From Marasmius tenuissimus (taxonomy: Eukaryota; Basidiomycota; Agaricomycetes; Agaricales; Marasmiaceae): a stretch of DNA of 64,000 nucleotides. The notes under the pieces were generated by a model that was given only the letters and a program-made list of their open reading frames with translations, had not been told where the DNA came from and searched no databases. Positions 1 to 10,840 of the stretch are shown piece after piece; positions within the stretch are counted from its first letter, which is position 1; each line of letters begins with the position of its first letter. Both the position numbers and the translations under genes were made by a program. The DNA lies in contig JAQOTA010000071.1 in assembly GCA_029532415.1 (NCBI GenBank), positions 372,001-436,000 on the forward strand. The letters run 5' to 3'.

Positions 1-1585
1 GCTTGTCCCGGTTCCCTGGGTAGGGATTGAGGTACGGGTGACCAGAGGGCCTCAAAGCGGGTGCATCGGCCGTGTTGAGATGGTGGAGAGGGTGGAGGGG
101 AGATTTGGAAGAAGATTGATGGTTGGCCTGTGGGTTGATGCACTCAAGAAGTTGGTCTTCGCTGACCACGACCACATATTGACAACTCTGTGAGTCTTCT
201 ACATTGGCTTTTTTCATAGATATTATTCTAACTTTATCACCAGTAGGGCGCAACGACTGCGAGATGCTCAACCTTTGAGCGAGAGGCAGAACGTTATCTA
301 CGGCATCTCTCGCTCATTGTTGACTGGCCGTGAACCGTGGTTGGGCACTCGAGTACGCATTACTAAGGGTCAGCTCAAAGGACAGTTAGGATTGGTACGA
401 GGGGTAAACGTCACCTTCGAGACGAATAACTTGCAGAAAGACCGGCACGTTTTAGGAAAGACCTTGTCGAATCGCAAAGGGATCCAGCTCAGGATCGAAC
501 TCGAGACACACATGGCCGTGAACACAGGACTGGCAACCGTTGACTACTTACGCGTCCGCGATACGAAGAGCGGCAGGTTGCTGAACCAAGCGTACCCTGT
601 CAGATCCGGCTCTTTTTACGACTTTCGACCCGACCTCGAGGAGCTCCCGGTTCTAGTGGAGGAGTTGGATCGTTCGGAGGGTTCTGGTACTCCCCAGTGG
701 ACAAGAGAAGAGATAGAAACCATGCACTCTGATATGACACTGGGACCTCACTGGGATCCCAATTCGATTTCTCCTTACCCGATCAGTACAATCGCTACTC
801 CCCAGTGGTCAGGACACGAGATGGAGGACATGCTCTTCGGTACGACACCGGCAAGTCATTGGGACCCTAACTCATCTTCTCCCTTCTCCGTTGGACTACC
901 TGTTCCAGACCCATCGACTACCTCGACTTGTGCTCCCCTTCCCTCAATCCCAACTATTTCGCCAGTTGAACCCCTTGACCACTCTGAACAGATTGCAGCT
1001 GATAGACTGGAGGCGTTTTGCCTAGAGGCCTTTCGCGAGGCAGAGGAAGAGGAAGCCGCATCGGCAGCGTCGGTCCCCCAACACTGGATACTCCATGCTA
1101 ATCTCGTGGGCCTCAAGGTGCAAGCGAACTTCGAGAACGAAGACGTTTACCTCAGTATCGTTAAGGGGCACCGTGGGGCGCGCGCCATGAAGAACTCAGA
1201 TGGCAAGAAGGAAGCCATTCATGACCCTACTAGCATCCAGCATGCTCGCAATCTGATCAACGCCAGCACCGAGCGGAACTTGATGGTGGTCGTCGGTGGA
1301 CAATCTGAGCACATTGGCAAGCTCGTGCGACGGATCTCCAACTTTTACTTGGGCTCAAGGTTGGATGAGAATCTTCGGATCGTTGTTGCGGTCATCGAGA
1401 GGGATAGCCCGACTGCTGAAGAACGTGTTACTCCAGAACGGCTGGAGCTGGATCCCAAGACGATGCTGGCGAGGGTTTTCGAAACTGACAGGAATCGAGC
1501 AAAGTTCAACAAGGTTCTGAAGTCAGAGCGAGACGAGTGGCATGCCCTCAACAAGCGTATGATCCCGGTTCGCCCATTACCTTGA
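1..1585 (+). CDS. KOW-motif protein, 5' truncated by window edge
   Basis: C-terminal part of a protein with at least two KOW-like segments, the small beta-barrel RNA/ribosome-binding motif found in Spt5/NusG-type proteins. Exon pieces are about 2-189 and 244-1585; the intron at 190-243 starts GTGAGT and ends CAG, and both sides are in frame. Before the intron a KOW-like stretch reads 'VGIEVRVTRGPQSGCIGRV'; after it another reads 'GTRVRITKGQLKGQLGLVRG'. The remainder is acidic and Pro/Ser-rich, with a repeated 'SHWDPNS' type motif, and ends at a TGA at 1583-1585. The true start lies outside the window. Spt5-like KOW proteins without a clear NGN domain are common in Agaricomycetes; whether this one acts in transcription elongation is inference. 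Confidence 0.7.
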
Positions 1586-1830
1586 ACTCTTTCCCTTCGA
1601 CGGCCATTTTACTTAAGATTGTTCATTTCTTGTATCAGTAGCACGATATATGTATCTTTCTAGCTTAGTTTTCCGCGAATGTATAGCATATAGATGGCAC
1701 ACGACTGTCGTGATTGACAGACGCGTCCAAACTTGACCAAACAATACGCGCCCCATAAATTCGCGTCCCCAATTCCTTCCCTCCCACATCGTATCTTCTC
1801 TTCCTACCACAACCAACTCTCCTGTCCTCG

Positions 1831-4037
1831 ATGTCTTCTACTACTACGAATGCTCGGCCAAAGGCTACTTATACTCGCGCCGCTCAACCTCGAACTCAAC
1901 AAGCTCAGCTTACAACTCCTGCTAGTTCGGTCGCTCGACCTGTAGCTCAAGTTCCTCAACGTGCTCGGCCTCAAACTCCTCAAGCCCCTCAGCCCGCACG
2001 AAAAGACCCACCTCAGCCTACTGAACAAGATCCATCTCAGCCTACTGACCAAGATCCACCTCCTCAAACCGAATCTCAAGATCCACCCGGCGATGAAGAA
2101 GATGAAGATGATGTGGAACTACAGGGAACCCGTTTCCGTCGAGTTAGGATGGTGTTGCAAGGACTCCAAGGGAGCTCCGTTGAAGCGAAGACTCTCCAGT
2201 CACTGAACCTATACCAAAACCGACGGTTTGCCTTCGAAAGGTAAGCTATATTCTCGTTGTCTTTTCTTCCATTGACTTACATTCTTTGTAGCCCAGCGGA
2301 CGCCACTCATGCTCCAGGTCAAGAGTTCACGACTGGAGAAGCCAACCGTGCTGCAGAACCCCTCAAGCTCGCGGCAAAGTTTTTCATGCGCTGCGTTGAC
2401 TCTTTCACCCAACTATGCGAGGTGTTGATGGTCGGTTTGATCAGCGAAGGGAAACTAACGAAGGATCACATCTCCGATATGTACGTGCATATGCGCCTCT
2501 ATCTCTCGATTCATCTACTCACTCGTCTTCAGGCACAAAGGAGAACAGAATCGTCAGGCAGATCTGTTTCAAAAATGGATCAAGCGTTCTCCCAAGCTTC
2601 GACTTGTCCTCGACGTCCTTCACGAAACCCATGATCTAGAACACTATGAAGTTCTCGCCAAACAAGTATATTCCTCCCTCTCCATTCCACGCCTACTCAA
2701 CTCTCGACAGCTCGTGAAGATTTCATCTGGCGCCAGGTCGTCCGACATCAGCAACCTGCGCAAATTCATTGTTGTCTACCTCCCGAAAACCCCGAATGAA
2801 CCCCTGAGTCCAGAGCTTTCTAGCGCTGATGCAGACTGGGGCCGTCGTGGAGTACGCCACCCCGACATTTGCGCACTCTTTGCACCTCGCAAGCTGCACA
2901 AGGTTATCACCCTGGGGCGCAGCGATCCTCGCTGGCAGTGGTAAGTCGGTTTCTTTTTGATGTTATAGTAATAGTCACCTCACATGTCCTTCAGGGCGGT
3001 AGACCAGGTTGTAGCCAAGAAGGACGAGCTGCTCGCCACCGGCCTCCCTTGGTTCCTCTATGATAGATATAACGCCGTGGATCGGATGGACGGCCTCTTC
3101 AGAGGCTATCTTCTCTTCCGTGTACGTCTTCCTTTCGTCTACCATACACGTCGCACTTACTCTGTTCCAGGTCGGGCGGCATGTCTACACAGGACCCTCG
3201 TCGGCCATGTTTCTGGATAAGAAGTCGTCGGCTAGAAGCAACGATGCCAGGCTCGATATCCATCTAGTCTCCACGCAGATGATTGCCTACATCTGTATCC
3301 TGGTACGTTGTTGAACATTCACTCACGTTTTGTTTACTCATGTGATATTCGCCAGGTTCGGTATTGCCTCTCCACAGCGACATCCTGGAAAGACGTCGAT
3401 GGGGCCTTCAGCTACCCCGAATTATACTACTTTGTTCTGAGCCGCATTACGGGAGCCTACATCGACGAGGTGCCATATCGGAGGTCCATTCGCGAATCGG
3501 TAGGATCGTTGGAGGATATGGAGGAGTTGCTCGAGGAAGGGCAAGAGTACACCAAGGCGGACCTTGAGAGAATTAGAGAAGAGCTTGTGGATGATTGTCT
3601 GGAAAGTGAAAGGAAGAAGCACACGCGTTGGCTACAGGCGCTGATCATGGAGTGGAACAAGTGAGTTTACAGCTGATCGTCTTTGGCTTTTTCTAACTCT
3701 TCGCTTCAGACAGCTTTTCGGCAATGAGCTGGGCCGCGCTCGACTATCAACTCGTTCTGGGCCCAAATGCAACAAGGCCGCGCTGCAAGAGACCCACCTC
3801 CTCCTATCAAACCGGGAGCAGTCGCCAGACCTTGACGAAATGGACATTCCGCCTTCATATCTTCCGAACTCCAAGAAGCACGCACTCGACTCTGAGGACG
3901 ACAACGACAACGACAACGACTCGCGCAAACGCCGCAAGAAGTCCGACAAGGATGTGCAGGTCGCGGAAGGTAATGATGATGATAGTGGTGTGGGGGTCGC
4001 CGAAGAGGCTTCTGAGCCTGAGGCTATGGGTAATTGA
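1831..4037 (+). CDS. DUF6698 domain protein, 7 exons, 632 aa
   Basis: Exons 1831-2240, 2292-2480, 2533-2940, 2995-3121, 3171-3302, 3356-3660 and 3710-4037 join in one frame (1899 nt). The N-terminus is a Pro/Gln/Thr-rich disordered stretch with repeated 'QPTEQDP' units, then an acidic run. From about residue 240 comes the conserved block I recognise as DUF6698, a fungal family of unknown function: a 'PDICALFAP' start, 'GLPWFLYDRY', 'GLFRGYLLFR', 'VYTGPSSAMF', 'VRYCLSTATSW' and 'GAFSYPELYYF'. The C-terminus holds an acidic Asp-Asn repeat (gacaac tandem units) next to a basic 'RKRRKKSDK' stretch, a plausible nuclear localisation signal. No catalytic residues are evident. DUF6698 genes often sit in repeat-rich regions, as here, but their role is unknown. 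Confidence 0.8.
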
Positions 4038-4264
4038 CATCTGCTTTAATGTGTTTTTTTTTGCTGCCATCTGCACTATTAGTGGACTGACTGTATCGCT
4101 TGCTTGCTGAATGGATGTATTTTTTTTTCCTTCCCTCACGATGTCTTCATGTGTGAATGTGACGTTTGTGAGATCCACGTAGCGCATGGGCGCTCATATT
4201 CACGGTGTTCCTCATCAGTTCTTATATGTTCTATGATATTCACACTACTTATCACCTTCTATAT

Positions 4265-4550
4265 ACTCAGCTCGTACATGAACTGTCATGAAAACGGCCT
4301 GAATCTCATGGTGAGGTTCACGAAGGGTTCACGGTTGACCATGAACACTCTGAGTCTCACGAAGGTCTCATGAACGCTCATGCACGCTGTGAACCTCACA
4401 CGGCACATGTACCTGCTGAGGCTCACGGCGATCATGGGCGGCCATACAAAATCCCATTGCTCACGAACGGTTATCAACCCCGTGAGCCTCAAATGGTACA
4501 TGGCCCCACAAGGCCGCTCAGGCGGTTCATGTTCGTACATGAACAGCCGC
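4265..4550. repeat. Small repeat rich in CATGAAC/GTTCACG/CTCACG words
   Basis: About 285 bp built from overlapping degenerate words such as tcatgaac, ggttcacg and ctcacgaagg on both strands. It begins near a 'gtacatgaac' and ends with a hairpin (gttcatgt-tcgt-acatgaac, about 4531-4550). The two ends are weakly inverted copies of each other (tcatgaaaacggcctga versus the complement of tcaggcggttcatgt). No coding capacity is evident. It resembles a miniature inverted-repeat element or a decayed simple array; no target duplication is clear. Confidence 0.4.
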
Positions 4551-4573
4551 ATCTTTTTCTGGTGAGTCTTTAG

Positions 4574-5477
4574 ACCCCTTGTACCAGAGCCCTCTCGACC
4601 CCCCAGCCCCTCCGCAGGATCAATCTTCCGCCAACTCAGGACCTTCACAGCGCCAACTCACACCTATCTCGATCCGTTGTTCTATGCCGACCTGCCGCCA
4701 GTACCGAAGATTCCTGGGCAGTATGGGTCTGCTGCGTCGAGCCCAGTTCCGAGCCCCATCATACAGGAACAGTCTCCAAAGAGGACCAGGGAGTTACCCA
4801 GGCTTCCGGCATCCCACAGTGCAACCCAGTCGATGTCGAAGCCTCGAACGGCCTCAGTGCCATGGCGTCCGCCTTCCAGTCCGGTAGGGGTATCGCCTGT
4901 CTTGGAACACGGGGGGAAAATCCCCTCGCATGGCTCGTCGCTCCTTCTGCCTTCTTCCCCTCTCAGGATACTTCATGATAAGCCGCCCGCGAGTCCTCTC
5001 GAACATCGACCAGGGTCTGTATATGGGTCCAAGAATAGCCATAGTTTCGGAATACCGCTCCCAAATCTACCTCATGAAAGTGTTGACGGCAAGCGGAGCT
5101 CACAGTACTCGCATTCGACAAATTCTTCGACTTTGGCGTCTACACCTACTTCCACACACCACACATCGGCGTGGCACCATCCAAAAAGATCATTCGGAGA
5201 CTTTGCGGAGCGGTTATCCTTATCTGCTGGTAGTGAACATGGGGGGCCACGCCCGTCTGCTAATAAGGACAGAAACTTGACGTGGAATATGATGGGACCT
5301 CCGCCAGCATACGACGCAATCGATTTCACGAGTGAGCCGCCGGTATCTGCTCCAGTCGAGCCCAATGGGACGATTGCTTCAATTGCACAACAGCTACAGG
5401 ACACGCATACTCAAACATTGCACTTGCCGGAACGACCTTTGCCCCAGGATATACAAGAGTCCAGTGATTGGACGTAG
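4574..5477 (+). pseudogene. Pro/Ser-rich coding fragment lacking a 5' end
   Basis: An open frame runs from just after a TGA at 4563-4565 to a TAG at 5475-5477 with strong coding character, but no ATG occurs until a Met about 100 residues in. A polypyrimidine tract followed by 'ctttag' just before 4574 could be a splice acceptor, so this may be a last exon. The product is a disordered Pro/Ser/His-rich tail with 'PPPAYDAIDF' near the end, the sort of cytoplasmic tail seen in fungal single-pass membrane proteins. No recognisable upstream exon lies between 4038 and 4560, where the CATGAAC-rich repeat sits. I read this as a gene truncated at the repeat; function unknown. Confidence 0.45.
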
Positions 5478-5479
5478 CA

Positions 5480-6500
5480 GAACATATCATCTAGAACATG
5501 AAGCTGCGTGTGGGGATTTTCAGAGAGCGCGTGTGGCGTGGGTTGTCATTGCGAGAGAGAGCGTTCCTTAGTGTTGGACGATTACGACTGGCCGCGGAAC
5601 CACACAGTTCTAGTGGAATGTCTATTATTTAGATTGGACTGCCACCGAGTTGTACACGCTCATCCCTCTAGCGTCCAAAGGCTCTTGTGATACGTGGAGA
5701 TAGCCAGGCGGTCATATTTGTAAAGTATGAGATACCGGAAGATTATTGAAACAAATTTCTGCCCGACTTGCCCAACCAGTGCTTTGAACGCGTTTCATTC
5801 GAGTACCGGCAACAGGGGGAAGGCTCCATACACTACAGTGGAAAGTCAGATTGAGCGTAATACCAGAGAACAACGCGCGTACCCAGGAGGCTTGGAAGTC
5901 GGCAGCGAGCTGTTTCTTCAATCTGAAAAAGCCAAACCACGTATTTCTGGTCCTTGGCCCACCGATTACCTCCTCACAAGTTCCCAGCCTCTGGCACCTG
6001 TCCTTTATCCAACGAGGTCGAGACTCATCCCACGACACCCGTTTCTCCCATCGTCCGAGCGTCTCCCAATCGATACAGCTACAACACATATCCCAGCCTA
6101 AAATATAGAAGATGTGCTACAGTATCCAGAACCCTATCGCGTGAAAGCACCCGTACCATTGGTCACATATGGAAACTGATTACGGCGATCGGGCCGCTAA
6201 GATGAGGAACGACGAGTTGACATGACCATCCACACATCGTTTTCCCCTCTCCTGGTTAGCTTCATATACAATGACGGCGGAAGCCATTTGCGTGTAGGTC
6301 GGCATTTTGGATGTCTGCGGCTGAAGACACATTCGTTTGATATAGCTGTAGAATGCGAAAAGGCCGAGGAAATGTCGGATTTCGTGAACATTCTGCTCCA
6401 TACATAGTCTTCCTGAGTCAAACGTCATTGTCTAGTATCCCGAACGGCATCGTGAACCCTCGCAGCTGCCACCACAATGCCCCTCTTCAAGCTAATCGAT
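5480..6500. other. Intergenic, no convincing gene
   Basis: Several short open frames overlap here (for example 5851-6108 on plus and 5712-6089 on minus), but none has recognisable domains, clean splice sites or consistent coding character. The stretch ends at the TA dinucleotide where the Tc1/mariner element begins. Confidence 0.5.
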
Positions 6501-6503
6501 TAT

Positions 6504-6670
6504 TGTCGTTTGCAAAATAGAATGCCGCGCGCGTGTCTGAGCTCACACATCGCACATTTTGAGCTCACTAGTAAATAATTATTTCCTAGCTACATACTCG
6601 TCTGAAAATCACAGAAACTACATGATAATTACCTGCAGATTTTTGCAAACATTTTCGTACAAAAATCAAG
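6504..6670. repeat. Left terminal inverted repeat
   Basis: About 167 bp matching the reverse complement of 10531-10697. It includes a (GC)n stretch near the tip and the palindromic word gagctcac/gtgagctc, a candidate transposase-binding site. The transposase ATG lies immediately inside it. Confidence 0.9.
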
Positions 6671-6671
6671 A

Positions 6672-7973
6672 ATGGGTTCGCATGCCGGAATTTCCACCTG
6701 CCGGACGTGGAAGATAGTAACGATCAGGCGGGTCATCATCGGTCGTCATCCTTGCTCTCTGCCCTTCACAATGCCCAAAGGTGTCGCCATTCCTGATGCT
6801 CTACGTTGGACCGTTGTTCGGATGAGTGTCTGCAACAGAACTCCAGAGGAAATCCGACTCTTTACTGATGTCAGCGAGTCATCACAACGGCAAATTTTGG
6901 AACATTGGAATCAAACTGGCGAGGTCAAAAGGCCAAAATCAAAGCTCGCAGGCCGCTCACGACATCTTCAAACTCATGAAGTTGAGGTAAGCAAGAGCTG
7001 TATCCCTCTTTTGATGACATTGACCTCTTCTTACAGTTTCTTCTTGACCAAGTCAACTCGTCATGCGACATCTATCTGGAGGAATTGCGGGAGGAGTTAC
7101 AGCACATATGTGGAGTACAGACCTCCCTTCCGACGATTTGGAGGACACTCAGACGTTGCGGGTATACTATGAAGAAGGTGCGCCTCAATATCTGTCTGAA
7201 TGGGAGCCTCACTAATCTTCTAAGAACATAGGTGACAAAACGGGCCGCAGAACGAAGCGCAATCAAACGGGGGCGGTTTGTCTTTGAAACAGGCCGAGAC
7301 TTCTCACCACGGCAGCTGGTTTTTGTTGATGAAAGTGCGGCAGACCGTAGAACAACGTATAGAGGGCGAGCATGGGCAATAAGAGGCCAGAAAGCGGTGC
7401 GGAAGACGTTTTTTGTGCGAGGCAAACGGTACGTGTCAATGACTAGCTCGACAATTATTTTGTTGAATTAGGTTATCAGATACTCTATTCTTCCTGCCCT
7501 CAGCCTGGACGGTGTTATAAACGTTGATATCGTAGAGGGTTCTTTCGATGTCATAAAGTTTGCCAAGTTCATTGATGGTCTCCTCGGGTGCATGAATCCG
7601 TGGCCTCAACCAAATTCAGTCATTGTTATGGACAACTGCCGCATACACAAATGTCCTGAAGTTCTAGAGATGATCATAGAAAGGTGCGAAGTCCCTTCCT
7701 ATCTGAAATACTCGTGTCTCTGACTATGAAATTGGCATGAACTACAGAGGCATGAAGTACCTCTTCTTACCGCCATATTCTCCTGATCTCAACCCCATTG
7801 AGCTTACGTTCTCATCCATGAAAGCATACATCAAGAATAATGGAAACATAGGGCGGGCTGCAATGGAAGATCAGGATGACCTTGACATTTATCTCTTTCT
7901 TGGTAGGGCAGTATGGACTGTAGGCACAGAAGAGAATGCACGCGGCTGGTTCAAACATTGTGGTTATTTCTGA
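6672..7973 (+). CDS. Tc1/mariner DDE transposase, 5 exons, apparently intact
   Basis: Exons 6672-6986, 7037-7177, 7232-7428, 7480-7683 and 7748-7973 splice in one frame to about 360 aa, typical for Tc1/mariner. The N-terminus (after an optional upstream Met, 'MPKGVAIPDALRW') forms a helix-turn-helix DNA-binding region with 'TPEEIRLFTDVSESSQRQIL'. The catalytic DDE domain shows first Asp in 'LVFVDESA', second Asp in 'VIVMDNCRIHK' and Glu in 'PPYSPDLNPIELTF'. Thirty-four residues separate the second Asp and the Glu, that is D,D34E. It cuts at the inverted repeats and inserts at TA. All catalytic residues are present and no stop interrupts it. Confidence 0.9.
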
Positions 7974-8033
7974 TTAAGTAGGTTCATTTACTATAGTAGG
8001 CATTGTTAACTTGAGTGTATACTATCTACATTA

Positions 8034-10284
8034 TCAAAATCTATCGCGAGAGGAGCCTGGTGTCGGCTCATACCTTCGTCCACTATCCTCGCGTGCCTGT
8101 TTCTTTATTTCCTTCTGGATTCGGTTCACGTCACTGGTGACAGCAGCCAGAAGCTTGCTAGCTGTTCCTGGAGCCATGTCGGGACAAATACGAAGGAGCT
8201 CTGAGTGGTGCAGGAGTGCAACATCTGATATAGTGAAATACTTTGCTTCGATGAGGTCTTGTGTGTAAGCTGCAAAGTGGTGACGTCCATTTGCACCTCG
8301 GGATCCACTATCAAGAGTGGGTAAATAATCTTGAATATGCGGGTAGCTGGCATCATCGTCAAGCTCTTCAATAGGGTCAGAGCTCGGTGCAGGTTGATGG
8401 CCATATTCACGAGAGGGAGGTGCCGGTGAGCGCCGGGTTGGAGAATAGGGATGGTACCGGCCACGTTGGCGAGGTGAAGGTGAGTCGTGATTTCGGTAAT
8501 ATGAGTGATAGGCAGGTGGTGGTGGTGGTGGTGGATAGTAGTAACTTCCGGGGCCGTAAGGATTGGAGTATGGTGACGAGGGTGGTGGAAATGTAGGTGG
8601 CGGAGGCGGTTGGGGATAACCTTGCCAAGGGCCAAATCCGTGTACAGGTACTGATGTGGATCCGGGCACAATACCTTGATTCTGAGGTGGCGCTAGGGGT
8701 GGTGTCTGAGTGTGAGATGCAGAGGGAGGTGCTGCTGGGGAAGAGGTAACTGGTACACTCAGTTCACCACGAGGCTTTGGCTTCACGTCCATCAAGCGCA
8801 TGTTTGGCGGTGGAATCGTGTATGAGGGGTATCCGTTTTTCTGGGAATTGATGGTCATGATCAAGGGAGGTAGAAAGGACAAGTCAAAACGGCACACAAT
8901 ATACGTCGTCCATGTTGAAATATCACTGAGTGCAACAGGAATATGGTCCTCAGTAGTTTGAACACAGTATCCACCATGTTTCTTGCAGGTATTGAGTAAC
9001 ATAAGTTTTGAAGTGATCTGGGACATTGACATTGTCTGGGCGCGGGGCTCATCATTATCACTTCCATGTTCCTCATGTTTCTATAGAAAGCCGTCACCAT
9101 CAACGAATGTCGGATGGAATGATTCAAACTGAATGAAGACGTACACGCTGCTTTACACCTCAGGACTTTGCCTTCTCTTCTTTGGTAATGCCTTTCTTTG
9201 AGCTTCCACCACCACCCGTTCCCGCACTCATACTCATATCCTTCAGCTGCACTGAGAACTCCTTAGTCTTTCCCTTCCCCTTGTTCATTGCTGCTATCTC
9301 CCTCTTTGCACTCTCCAACAACTCAAGAAACTGATCGCGGTCTTTGATTATTTCGAAGGACTTGTCCGAGGCAGGCCGTGTGGAGAGCCGGTAAGCCATG
9401 TGAACATTTTTCGATGCAATATTGAGAACATTGGAAACTTCGTTGGTGAACTTTTTGTACGTCGTGTCAGAGGGAAGGACGATGGAGTCATTGACGCCTT
9501 CCCCAACTGGAATCAAGAACTTGATATTCACTGGCGGGTCTGATGGTACGAGGGTCAGTTTAGAGGGTTATAATGCACGTAACTTGGAGAGCAAGTTTGA
9601 AGTGAGATTCGAGAATCACATACCTTGATCCTCTTCCTCGCTCTCATCATCCTCGTCCTCATTTTCTCTGTCCTTTCCAACTGGTCTATCTGATCCATCA
9701 CTCTCTTCATCATCCTCCACGAGTTCTACCTCTTCGCTGTCATCTTCTGATTCATGTTGATTTCCAAAACGAGCACGAGCTTCTCGCCGGACTTCCCAAA
9801 CGGAGTCAGCAGAATCTGTCTCATCCAGATCACCAGACCCGTCAGTGTTGGCTGAAAACCGTCGATGTCTACTGAGCCCAAGTGACATGAGTGTCTCGGC
9901 AGCATGGGCTTCAAGCATCTCTTGCGGGATCTCTGGAGGAGGTGTTATTGCGTCTGAGCTTCCATCATGCGGCTGTGAAGCCCGTGGCTCATCTTGGTCT
10001 GCATGATCAGGAGGGCCTTGTTTTTTCTTTCCTGGGATACGGATAGTGGGCTTGAGCTGGCTCGAAGACGAGTGAGAAGCGGTCGTTTTTTTTCTGATAG
10101 TGTCGCTGCTGGTATCGGGAGGTGGGTTTGGATTTTTGCGAGGCCTGCCGGGGCGGCGCTTTACTGAGTCTGTGGCAACGGATTCTTTTCCCTTTGACTT
10201 CTCTTTGATTGGCTTTTGTTTCTTTGCTGTCTTCTCGGGTTGACTGGCTGTTCGTGCTGAACTGTTGTTTTTTGTCCTGGCCAT
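8034..10284 (-). CDS. Transposon accessory protein: AT-hook, Pro-rich, SAM-like C-terminus (691 aa)
   Basis: Three exons on minus: 10284-9624, 9539-9172 and 9080-8034, all in frame (2076 nt). The second intron uses a GC donor (AAG|GCAAAG); without it exon 2 meets a TGA. Domains in order: a basic N-terminus with an AT-hook-like 'RRPGRPRKNP' near residue 45; an acidic Glu/Asp run near 185-220; a compact block ('NIKFLIPVGEGVNDSIVLPS') that could be a ubiquitin/PB1-like fold; a Cys/His pair region 'CKKHGGYC' followed by an 'L..WT' helix; a long Pro/Tyr-rich linker with 'PPPPPPP'; and a C-terminal SAM-like domain ('ICPDMAPGTASKLLAAV'). The same architecture recurs in many Agaricomycete hypothetical proteins. 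Its place inside the inverted repeats implies a role in transposition or targeting, which is inference. Confidence 0.75.
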
Positions 10285-10530
10285 GCTGGAGCCTGGAAGG
10301 GTGATGGTGCCAACACTAGTGTCTCCAGGGTCCTGGCTTCAAACCCCGCAATTCCGCCCGGTTTGTGTCCGTTCCACTGGTATCCTCATTGCACCACACT
10401 CATTTGTGAGCCCCAGTACTTATCATCTTCATCTACAACGCCGAAAGTTTTTCCGCACGCAAATTCTGGGCGTGTACCTCTGCAGAAATGAGCGCCGGGG
10501 GAACCGCAAATCCAATTCTCGGAATTTACC

Positions 10531-10697
10531 TTGATTTTTGTATGAGAATGTACGCAAAAATCCGCAGGTAATTATCATGTAGTTTCTGTGATTTTCAGAC
10601 GAGTATGTAGCTAGGAAATAATTATTTACTGGTGAGCTCAAAATGTGCGACGTGTGAGCTCAGACGCGCGCGCGGCATTCTATTTTGCAAACGACAA
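10531..10697. repeat. Right terminal inverted repeat
   Basis: Inverted copy of 6504-6670, followed by the TA duplication at 10698-10699. It lies upstream of the accessory gene, which is transcribed leftward from 10284. Confidence 0.9.
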
Positions 10698-10840
10698 TAA
10701 GCCTTTGGGGCCAGTGGCACTCTTGTCAGCTTTGACTAGGCTGTTCGTGCCGGTACGGCAAGGGTTGACGAAATTGCTGTATGATCAGTGTATGCTGTAC
10801 ATCGCGGCTTTTGGCTCACTCATACTTCTTCCCTTCACTC

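Larger units (their letters stand above)
6504..10697. mobile_element. Complete Tc1/mariner element with accessory gene
   Basis: A 4.19-kb element flanked on both sides by TA (6502-6503 and 10698-10699), the target-site duplication of the IS630/Tc1/mariner superfamily. The ends read TTGTCGTTTGCAAAATAG inward from both sides, and the terminal inverted repeats extend about 167 bp with roughly ten mismatches. Inside, a five-exon transposase on plus and a three-exon accessory gene on minus converge near 8.0 kb. Each gene starts just inside one inverted repeat, so each repeat probably supplies a promoter. Both genes read without stops or frameshifts, suggesting recent or current activity. The right end lies 143 bp upstream of the start codon of the paralogue at 10841. 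Confidence 0.9.

Noticed and set aside
8126..8671. Overlapping His-rich and other frames opposite or beside the transposon accessory gene
   Set aside because: Shadow frames of its Pro/Tyr-rich coding sequence.
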